Shown one piece after another: positions 1-4,594 of a stretch of 6,299 bases of DNA. This DNA comes from JAUVYV01 sp964585535 (GTDB lineage: Bacteria > Planctomycetota > Phycisphaerae > Sedimentisphaerales > Anaerobacaceae), in NCBI GenBank assembly GCA_964585535.1, contig CAZPDW010000120.1, positions 1 to 6,299 on the forward strand, read 5' to 3'. The position numbers and the translations under genes were made by a program. The notes below the pieces were generated by a model. That model saw nothing but the letters and a program-made list of their open reading frames with translations. It was not told where the DNA came from and made no database searches. Each line of letters begins with the position of its first letter. The first letter of the stretch is position 1.

Positions 1-102
1 CTGCTGGGCCAGCTTCTTTGAAGTGCCTATCTTCCTTCGTTTTCGCCGGCCTTTAAGGTAGTAGTCGATATACCAGTTTTTTCCTTTTTTATAGACGCCC
101 AT
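1..102 (-). CDS. Tyrosine recombinase/integrase, N-terminal fragment (runs off left edge)
   Basis: The minus strand is open from an ATG at 102-100 to the window edge, giving 34 residues that begin MGVYKKGKNWYIDYY and continue with GRRKRRKIGTSKKLAQ. A short basic start, a Trp-Tyr-x-Asp-Tyr strand and an Arg/Lys-rich G-R-R-x-R turn leading to a helix are typical of the N-terminal arm-binding region of phage-type tyrosine recombinases, which cut and rejoin DNA at attachment sites. The catalytic domain (R-H-R-Y) would lie outside the window, so activity cannot be judged. The frame stays open upstream to 228, with an in-frame GTG at 114 and an ATG at 222. I prefer 102 because family homology starts there and a promoter-like pair sits just upstream (131-159); no strong ribosome site is visible. 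It lies on the same strand as tRNA-Ser and beyond its 3' end, as in tRNA-integrated elements. Confidence 0.72.
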   Translation of the reverse strand, partial: MGVYKKGKNWYIDYYLKGRRKRRKIGTSKKLAQQ

Positions 103-130
103 TACTATCTTCACTCTGTTGCACTTATGA

Positions 131-159
131 GTTAAATCCGCTTTTTCATTATTCGTCAA
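131..159 (-). promoter_or_regulatory. Candidate sigma70 promoter for the integrase gene
   Basis: Reading the minus strand, TTGACG (159-154) is followed by a 17-base spacer and TTTAAC (136-131). This matches 5/6 and 4/6 positions of the -35 and -10 consensus at the ideal spacing. The start would be near 124, giving a leader of about 22 bases to the ATG at 102. This is a pattern match only. Confidence 0.33.
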
Positions 160-335
160 GTATATCAAAACTTTCTTTTTTTTGAACCTTTTTCCTGGCC
201 TGGCCCCCTGAAACTGTACCATTGCGAATTAGAGAGTATCCGATAACAAGTGCCACAGGCCGGAACAGATAGTTAAATTGCTCCGTGAGGCGGAAGCTAT
301 TGATGTTTGAAAGACTAAGGAAACACCTAAAGCTC

Positions 336-439
336 TGTCACTCCCGCGGAGGCGGGGGTCCAGGAACGCCTTGAACAGGCGTGGATTCTTGCTCCCTTGG
401 GGGCAAGCTCCCTTGGGGATAAATTTCGCGGGAATGACA
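336..439. repeat. Short interspersed element with 13-bp inverted ends (MITE/REP-like)
   Basis: The left end TGTCACTCCCGCG (336-348) and the right end CGCGGGAATGACA (427-439) are inverted copies matching at 12 of 13 positions. Inside are a direct repeat of GCTCCCTTGGGG (391-402 and 407-418, 16-bp period) and a hairpin CTTGC/GCAAG (388-392 with 403-407). Ends of the type TGTCAYTCCCGCG...CGCGGGAATGACA are common in noncoding repeats dispersed through many bacterial genomes, which produce false proteins containing WTPA-AGVT-like strings. No transposase is encoded, so any movement would need a trans-acting enzyme. Copy number cannot be seen from one window. Confidence 0.65.
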
Positions 440-594
440 TCTTCGCTTTGCGGATTTCCATAGGGGTGCTGCCCCTCTGGCCTCGCTCCGCTCGTGTCAG
501 GCCAACGACGTGGGGAAATTTTTTCCTCACACCCCTTTGGGGTTCGAATCACGTAAGCGCCGTCGGGAGACAAGGTTGGTGAATCCGCGAAGAT
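439..594. repeat. Hairpin-dense block bounded by imperfect inverted repeats
   Basis: The block abuts the preceding element. ATCTTCGC-TTT-GCGGATT (439-456) at its left and AATCCGCGAAGAT (582-594) at its right are inverted copies differing by a 3-base insertion. Inside are several perfect small stems: AGGGG/CCCCT (462-466 with 472-476), GGCCT/AGGCC around 479-503, and ACCCC-TTT-GGGGT (531-543). This density of stems suggests a folded or mobile noncoding element rather than random DNA. Function is unknown, and it may form one composite unit with the 336-439 element. Confidence 0.4.
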
Positions 595-610
595 ACCTTT
601 TGCACATCAA

Positions 611-698
611 CGGAGAGGGCGGGATTCGAACCCGCGGTAGGGACAAGCCCTACACGGCCTTTCCAAGGCCGCTCGATCAGCCACTCCGACACCTCTCC
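611..698 (-). tRNA. tRNA-Ser (anticodon GGA)
   Basis: The minus strand folds into a complete class II tRNA of 88 bases. The acceptor stem is GGAGAGG (698-692) with CCTCTCC (618-612), plus discriminator G at 611. The D-arm follows the serine pattern GAGTGGCTGA. The anticodon stem CGGCC/GGCCG encloses the loop TTGGAAA (666-660), placing GGA at 664-662, which reads UCC and UCU serine codons. The long variable arm pairs GTAGGG with CCCTAC. The T-arm is GCGGG-TTCGAAT-CCCGC. The 3' CCA is not encoded, since TTG follows on the minus strand, so it must be added by nucleotidyltransferase. The layout closely parallels bacterial tRNA-Ser(GGA). The 3' end faces the integrase fragment, making this tRNA the likely integration target. 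Confidence 0.97.
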
Positions 699-1072
699 TT
701 TGTTGGCCGCTGCCCCACCCGGTCGTTTGCTCCTCGGCCAGCCGCCAGGCGAATGGCGAACATTCAGCCAACAGGCACTCGATATATACTCGAATCGACC
801 GGGGTCAAGACCGTCGCGGCGAGTCCGCCTTCGGCGGAGTATTTATCGCACCGGAGCCAAGGGTATATTTATAAAGCCCGCCGTCGAATCAAGCAAGTCT
901 TTTGCCGTTATACAACCGGATAACTTGTTGGGTGGTGAAATTATACCCTTCAGGGTAATAAATTCCCGCGAGTGAGATTTTAAGTTGTACTAAAGTTAGT
1001 TACCCGCGAACGAACGGGAAATTTCAACCGGGAGCACTATAGACAAGTGCGGTATAAATTGGCCGGCTGTGG
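699..1072. other. Intergenic region with tRNA leader and small hairpins, no gene
   Basis: No credible coding sequence is present; plus-strand frames here have no family resemblance, and one reads through the antisense of the tRNA. Beyond the tRNA promoter and leader, the region holds a 6-bp GC stem with a three-base loop (824-829 with 833-838), a stem TACCC/GGGTA (944-948 with 953-957), CCCG/CGGG (1003-1006 with 1015-1018) and GCACT/AGTGC (1034-1038 with 1046-1050). The last two lie 23-70 bases beyond the stop codon of the isomerase-like gene and could mark its 3' end. None is followed by a run of T on the minus strand, so I do not call a terminator. Confidence 0.5.
781..808 (-). promoter_or_regulatory. 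Candidate promoter of the tRNA-Ser gene
   Basis: On the minus strand TTGACC (808-803) and TATATC (786-781) are separated by 16 bases. Transcription would begin near 774, leaving a 5' leader of about 75 bases before the mature tRNA at 698. That leader starts with a possible stem of GGCGAATG (748-755) with CATTC and GCC (761-765, 767-769), with one bulged base, which RNase P processing would remove. Correct orientation and position raise confidence, but it is a pattern match only. Confidence 0.42.
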
Positions 1073-2032
1073 CTACGGTATCAGTGCGAAGGCCTTTTTC
1101 ATTGCGTTAGTGGCGGTGGTCATTGCCCGAGTGGTTGACATTTGACTGAGCGAGTTGTCGAACGGCTCGGTGCCTACCGGGCCTTGATAGCCGATTTTCA
1201 CGAGACCGCTCAGGAAGGATTTCACATCTATAACTCCCGTGGTGCAGGGCAGTTTGCGGGGCGAATCGGTCATCTGCTCGCGTGCGACACCGGCGGGAGC
1301 GTCGCAGATATCCACCGATACGACGTCGCTGTTTTTCAGTGTCAGGATGTCGGCCTCGGTGTCGCCGGCCTGGTACCAGTGCCAGGAGTCCAGGACAAGC
1401 CCGACGTTTTGCAGGGCGACCTCGTCGGTAAGCTCCTTCATTTCCCGCAGTGTCCGGACGAAGGGAAATCTCCATCGGAGAACAAGCGTTTTGGTTCCGA
1501 TGTATTCGATTCCCAGGCGTTGGTCGTAGTTGGCGAGCAGCTTGCACATTTGGCGGCTGCGCTCGACGTGCAGGCGGAAGTTGTCACGGTACGTAAAGGT
1601 ATCGCTGCTCGGCATCGTCCAGGTCACACAGCGTCTGACGCCGAGCCGCTCAAGAACCGGCGCCGTTTCCCTGACCTCTGTCAGCCGCTGTGCGAAGCGC
1701 CGGGGGTCAATGTTGAAGAATGGTCTTACGACCCAGGGCCCCCATTTCAGGCCGGCGGCCTTCATTTCGCCGGCGATTTTGTCCCGCTGCGGCTTTGAGT
1801 ATTTTAGTATTACGTCAGTCATCGGGTTGATTGAGTCATAGCCGTATTGCTTTGCGAGCCGGATTGCCTCGAAGGGGTCGGCCTTGATGCCGAACTGGCT
1901 GACGTTGAGGTTCATCGAGAACTTGTATTTGCCTGACTGTATGGAGGATGCAGTATCGGCAATCACGGCCGAAACGCCCAACAGTCCGGCGCCGGCGGTT
2001 TTCAGGAAATTTCGTCTGTTCATAGCAGTCAT
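1073..2032 (-). CDS. Tat-exported sugar phosphate isomerase/epimerase-like protein (xylose isomerase-like TIM barrel)
   Basis: The product is 319 residues and matches the xylose isomerase-like TIM-barrel family (AP endonuclease 2 fold), whose members are metal-dependent sugar or polyol isomerases and epimerases. The N-terminus carries a twin-arginine signal, NRRNFLK (residues 5-11), followed by a hydrophobic stretch to about 25, so it should be exported folded through the Tat pathway. Probable metal ligands are E176 in GIEYIG, D215 and H218 in LVLDSWHW, D241 in VSVDICDAP, and E289 in GTEPF, each at a barrel strand end as in the family. The exact substrate cannot be read from sequence. The frame extends to a TTG at 2038, but the ATG at 2032 has AAGGG seven bases upstream (2044-2040); the ATG at 2023 would also retain the full Tat motif. 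It lies 44 bp after the TlpA-like gene on the same strand and is probably cotranscribed. Family confidence is high, specific activity unknown. Confidence 0.88.
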   Translation of the reverse strand: MTAMNRRNFLKTAGAGLLGVSAVIADTASSIQSGKYKFSMNLNVSQFGIKADPFEAIRLAKQYGYDSINPMTDVILKYSKPQRDKIAGEMKAAGLKWGPWVVRPFFNIDPRRFAQRLTEVRETAPVLERLGVRRCVTWTMPSSDTFTYRDNFRLHVERSRQMCKLLANYDQRLGIEYIGTKTLVLRWRFPFVRTLREMKELTDEVALQNVGLVLDSWHWYQAGDTEADILTLKNSDVVSVDICDAPAGVAREQMTDSPRKLPCTTGVIDVKSFLSGLVKIGYQGPVGTEPFDNSLSQMSTTRAMTTATNAMKKAFALIP

Positions 2033-2076
2033 AATCAAGCCCTTTTTTATCGTGTTGGTTTTGTTGCCGGCGGGTA

Positions 2077-2784
2077 CTACTGCTGTGCCTCGATGATGGC
2101 CTTGCTGTCGGCCAGATTGAGCAGGCCCTCGGTGGCGAGCTTTATTTTGCCGTCCGGTCTTATGAAGAAGCTGGCCGGTATTCCCCTGATGCTGTTATAG
2201 GGGGCGGGCATATCGGCCAAATTGGCGGCGATTACAGGATAGTTAATGTCGTTATGCGCCGAAACGAAGGAACGGATTGTTTTCTCAGAGTTCATAGGGC
2301 CTGCGTAAGTTATTGCGAGCATCACAAGCCGGTCTTCGCCAATGGTTCGGCGCAGCTCAATGAGGTGAGGAATTTCCACAATGCAGGGCCTGCACCAGGC
2401 CGCCCAGAAGATGAGCATTACGGTCCTGCCGCGATAGTCGCTGAGCCGGTGGCGTTTTCCGTCAAGGTCGGTAACGGTAAAATTCGGCGCCTGGCTGCCG
2501 TACAAGCCGGAGTATGCCGGCCCCCAGTAGCGGGCGCGCGCCACAATTTGGCGCAGGGTCGGTTTACGCGGGCCCGAAGGCGAGTCCCCGCTAACCGCGG
2601 CTTTGTCGGCGCCGGCGGGGTTCTCCGGGCCGTGCCGGTGTTCGGGTGTGACGGACGGCTGTTCACGCTGTTCGGCCGGTGCGGGCTTGTAGAATGAGAT
2701 GCGATAAATTATCGCCGCTGCGATAGCAACCAGCACGAGCACTGCAGCAATCAGCAGCGTTGTCTTTTTGCTTTGCTTTGCCAC
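2077..2784 (-). CDS. Membrane-anchored TlpA-like thiol-disulfide oxidoreductase
   Basis: This 235-residue protein has a basic N-terminus, one hydrophobic helix (about 9-26), a Pro/Glu/Gly-rich flexible linker (about 33-75), and a thioredoxin-fold domain of the AhpC/TSA-Redoxin TlpA/ResA type (about 97-235). The domain opens with the strand SQAPNFTVTDLDGK. It carries the redox pair W-C-R-P-C (C131 and C134) and the cis-proline loop GIPASF (P203), then RPDGKI. The topology fits an N-terminal anchor with the catalytic domain outside the cytoplasm, where such proteins reduce or exchange disulfides on partner proteins, for example in cytochrome c maturation. Partners here are not known. The start is GTG (2784-2782), supported by AGAGGA (2796-2791) six bases upstream; an ATG in that leader is out of frame. 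It is the first gene of a probable two-gene unit with the Tat-exported barrel protein, so both products work outside the cytoplasm. Confidence 0.93.
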   Translation of the reverse strand: MAKQSKKTTLLIAAVLVLVAIAAAIIYRISFYKPAPAEQREQPSVTPEHRHGPENPAGADKAAVSGDSPSGPRKPTLRQIVARARYWGPAYSGLYGSQAPNFTVTDLDGKRHRLSDYRGRTVMLIFWAAWCRPCIVEIPHLIELRRTIGEDRLVMLAITYAGPMNSEKTIRSFVSAHNDINYPVIAANLADMPAPYNSIRGIPASFFIRPDGKIKLATEGLLNLADSKAIIEAQQ

Positions 2785-2790
2785 TTCGAT

Positions 2791-2796
2791 TCCTCT
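2791..2796 (-). promoter_or_regulatory. Ribosome binding site fixing the GTG start of the TlpA-like gene
   Basis: AGAGGA on the minus strand lies six bases before the GTG at 2784-2782. It supports a non-ATG start, since no in-frame ATG with comparable spacing is seen. Confidence 0.75.
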
Positions 2797-2818
2797 TTCA
2801 TTTTAAGTTGTTACGTTA

Positions 2819-2846
2819 ACTATACAACAATTGTGCCCGCAGACAA
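2819..2846 (-). promoter_or_regulatory. Candidate promoter for the TlpA/TIM-barrel unit
   Basis: Minus-strand TTGTCT (2846-2841) and TATAGT (2824-2819) are 16 bases apart, predicting a start near 2812 and a short leader of about 27 bases to the GTG. The spacer contains the palindrome ACAATTGT (2827-2834), and GTTAAC (2815-2820) overlaps the -10 side. Either could be an operator half-site or chance. Two-sided spacing to the gene is good, but experimental support is absent. Confidence 0.45.
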
Positions 2847-2872
2847 GGGTTTATTGTTTGATGATATGTTTT

Positions 2873-2901
2873 TTGACGAACGGTCTGTCGGCTGGTATAA
2901 T
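2873..2901 (+). promoter_or_regulatory. Near-consensus extended -10 promoter for the esterase/antiporter unit
   Basis: TTGACG (2873-2878), a 17-base spacer, and a perfect TATAAT (2896-2901) preceded by TGG (2893-2895), which is an extended -10 element. This is the strongest sigma70-type promoter in the window. Transcription would start about 2908, giving a leader of roughly 77 bases before the ATG at 2986. It faces away from the minus-strand promoter candidate 26 bp to its left. Confidence 0.75.
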
Positions 2902-2919
2902 CCGTCTTTTGGGCGAGCA

Positions 2920-2944
2920 GGCCGGCTATTGTCGGCCCGGGCCG
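2920..2944 (+). other. Leader hairpin and overlapping 12-bp palindrome upstream of the esterase gene
   Basis: Within the predicted leader, GGCCGGC (2920-2926) and GTCGGCC (2931-2937) form a 7-bp stem (one G-U pair) with loop TATT. The perfect palindrome CGGCCCGGGCCG (2933-2944) shares bases 2933-2937 with the right arm of that stem, so the two structures cannot form together. A T-rich stretch (2959-2972) follows about 15 bases later, just before the ribosome site. This could be an mRNA-stabilising leader, an attenuator-like switch, a protein operator or chance. Confidence 0.4.
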
Positions 2945-2972
2945 AAGATGTCGAACGGTTTTTGTTTATTTT

Positions 2973-2978
2973 AAGGAG
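2973..2978 (+). promoter_or_regulatory. Ribosome binding site fixing the esterase start
   Basis: AAGGAG lies seven bases before the ATG at 2986. It decides against the longer open frame that begins at 2773, which would run through the promoter and leader. Confidence 0.85.
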
Positions 2979-2985
2979 AAGAAAG

Positions 2986-4560
2986 ATGAATTTTGTGAAG
3001 TTATTTTACAGCAGGCGGTCGATGGGTTTGGTTTGCTGGGTATTGGTTTTGGCCCTGACGGCGGGGGCCTGTGCGAACGTAAAGCTGCCGAGCGTCATAG
3101 GCGACAATATGGTGCTGCAGCAGGGTATGAACGTCCCGCTGTGGGGCTGGGAACAGGCGGGACAGAAGGTAACCGTTACAGGGAGCTGGGGCGGGGAAAG
3201 CTGGCAAACGACCGCCGATGCCGACGGTAAATGGATGGTGAAAATCAAACCGCCGGCCGCCGGCGGGCCTTACGAGATTACCGTCGCCGGGCAGGATACC
3301 ATAAACTTGAAAAATGTCCTGTGCGGCGAGGTGTGGGTCTGTTCGGGACAATCCAATATGCAGTTTGCCCTGACGCAGGCGGCAAACGGCGAGGCCGAAA
3401 TTGAAGCGGCTAATTATCCGAATATCCGGCTGTTCACCGTTCAAAGGACGGTTTCCCCGGAACCGATGAAAGATTGTAAGGGCAAATGGCTCGAATGCAG
3501 TCCGCATACGGCGTGGGGTTTCTCGGCGGTCGGGTATTTCTTCGGGCGCAATCTATATAAGCAGCTCAACGTACCCGTCGGGTTGATACATACATCCTGG
3601 GGCGGTACGCTTGCCGAGGCCTGGACGAGCAAGGAGTACATGGAGATGGACCGGGAGTTCAGGCCGATACTCGAACGCTACAAAAAGGCGCTCGAGGTGT
3701 ATCCGAAAGCTAAGAAAAAATTCAGTGAGGAAATGAAAAACTTCGAGCAGACCGCTGCGAAGCTCAAGGCCGAGGGCAAGAAGGTGCCTCGCCGGCCCCG
3801 CTTTCAGAGACCGATGGGGCCCGACAATCAGAACTCACCGTCCGGCCTTTACAACGCGATGCTTGCCCCGATTATCCCATACGGTATTGCCGGTGCGATA
3901 TGGTATCAAGGCGAATCCAATGCGAGCAGGGCGTATCAATACCGTGGGCTTTTCCCGGCGATGATTAAGTGCTGGCGCGACAGTTGGAGACAGGGGGACT
4001 TTCCGTTTTTGTTCGTGCAGCTTGCCAACTTTATGAAGGTTGTCGCCGAGCCGACCGAGAGCGAATGGGCGGAGCTTCGCGAGGCGCAGTCGATGACGCT
4101 TTCGCTGCCGAGGACGGGGATGGCGGTGATTATAGACATCGGCCAGGCCGACAACATCCACCCGACGAATAAGCAGGACGTGGGCAAGCGCCTGGCACTG
4201 TGGGCGCTGGCAAAGACATACGGCAAAGATATTGTATATTCAGGACCGATTTACAGGTCGATGGATATCAGGGGCAACGAGATTATTCTTCATTTCAAAC
4301 ACACCGGCGGCGGCCTGGAGGCAAAGGACGGCCCGCTGAAGGGCTTTGCAATAGCAGGGGCCGACCGAAAATTCGCCTGGGCCGATGCAGAGATTCGGGG
4401 CGATACCGTCATAGTAAGCAGCGATAAGGTCAAAGAGCCGGCTGCGGTGCGATACGGCTGGTCGAACAACCCGGTTTGCAATTTGTACAACGCCGAGGGT
4501 CTGCCCGCATCGCCGTTCAGGACGGACATCTGGCCCGGGCTGACGGCTGAACGGAAATAG
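2986..4560 (+). CDS. Secreted sialate O-acetylesterase family protein (SASA domain)
   Basis: The product is 524 residues and belongs to the sialate O-acetylesterase / carbohydrate esterase SASA family, which removes acetyl groups from sialic acids or other acetylated glycans. A signal peptide (about 1-30) has a hydrophobic core and an A-C-A/N cleavage point, so it is probably periplasmic or secreted. A beta-rich N-terminal region (about 31-112) begins LPSVIGDNMVLQQGM, a family hallmark. The SGNH-like catalytic part has SGQSNM (nucleophile S123), the HTSWGGTLAEAW block (202-213), WYQGESNA (306-313), and DNIHPTNK with D389 and H392 as likely acid and base. A Lys/Glu-rich, probably helical insert lies at about 222-270. 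ATG 2986 is chosen for its AAGGAG site and because the signal peptide starts there. The antiporter gene begins 34 bp downstream. Substrate preference, sialate versus plant or algal acetyl-glycan, cannot be decided; many bacterial members act on xylan-type substrates. Confidence 0.92.
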   Translation: MNFVKLFYSRRSMGLVCWVLVLALTAGACANVKLPSVIGDNMVLQQGMNVPLWGWEQAGQKVTVTGSWGGESWQTTADADGKWMVKIKPPAAGGPYEITVAGQDTINLKNVLCGEVWVCSGQSNMQFALTQAANGEAEIEAANYPNIRLFTVQRTVSPEPMKDCKGKWLECSPHTAWGFSAVGYFFGRNLYKQLNVPVGLIHTSWGGTLAEAWTSKEYMEMDREFRPILERYKKALEVYPKAKKKFSEEMKNFEQTAAKLKAEGKKVPRRPRFQRPMGPDNQNSPSGLYNAMLAPIIPYGIAGAIWYQGESNASRAYQYRGLFPAMIKCWRDSWRQGDFPFLFVQLANFMKVVAEPTESEWAELREAQSMTLSLPRTGMAVIIDIGQADNIHPTNKQDVGKRLALWALAKTYGKDIVYSGPIYRSMDIRGNEIILHFKHTGGGLEAKDGPLKGFAIAGADRKFAWADAEIRGDTVIVSSDKVKEPAAVRYGWSNNPVCNLYNAEGLPASPFRTDIWPGLTAERK

Positions 4561-4594
4561 ACGGTGCTTGTTGAGTATTGGGTGGTTTAGCAGA

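Larger units (their letters stand above)
103..610. other. Gene-free, repeat-rich spacer between integrase and tRNA-Ser
   Basis: This stretch of about 508 bp has no reading frame I believe in. The longest one (minus strand, 229-573) is made almost wholly of inverted-repeat DNA and has no family resemblance. From the left it holds the integrase promoter candidate (131-159), a T-rich and then C-rich run (171-210), an unremarkable segment (223-335), a short element with inverted ends (336-439) and a second hairpin-dense block (439-594). Its position between a tRNA 3' end and an integrase gene suggests the margin of an integrated element, with small repeats that have accumulated there. Confidence 0.6.

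Noticed and set aside
197..222. C-rich run followed by CTGAAACTGTACC, considered as an insertion sequence end
   Set aside because: The sequence has the feel of a transposon terminus, but no matching inverted end or transposase is visible in the window.
541..552. GGTTCGAATC resembling a tRNA T-arm, considered as an att copy or a tRNA remnant
   Set aside because: Only about 10 bases agree, on the opposite strand to the tRNA, and the T-loop sequence is nearly universal. No flanking stem pairs and no acceptor stem is present.
229..573. Open frames on the minus strand over the spacer (114 and 67 codons)
   Set aside because: They are translations of inverted-repeat DNA, with strings such as WTPASAGVT that recur as false proteins from dispersed repeats. 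No ribosome site and no family resemblance.
510..975. Plus-strand open frames across the tRNA and its upstream region
   Set aside because: They include the antisense of tRNA-Ser (GEGGIRTRG-type artefact) and have no signal of a real protein.
1034..1050. Hairpin GCACT/AGTGC as terminator for the isomerase-like gene
   Set aside because: The stem is only five pairs and no T tract follows on the minus strand.
1142..1798. Long plus-strand frame opposite the isomerase-like gene
   Set aside because: The minus-strand frame has clear family motifs and a Tat signal; the plus-strand reading is its shadow.
2773..2985. Upstream extension of the esterase frame by 71 codons
   Set aside because: It overlaps the start of the divergent TlpA-like gene, crosses a near-consensus promoter and lacks a ribosome site, while ATG 2986 has AAGGAG and a signal peptide.
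4568..4594. TTG start extending the antiporter by nine codons
   Set aside because: The extra residues are not hydrophobic-helix-like and family homology starts at the ATG at 4595.
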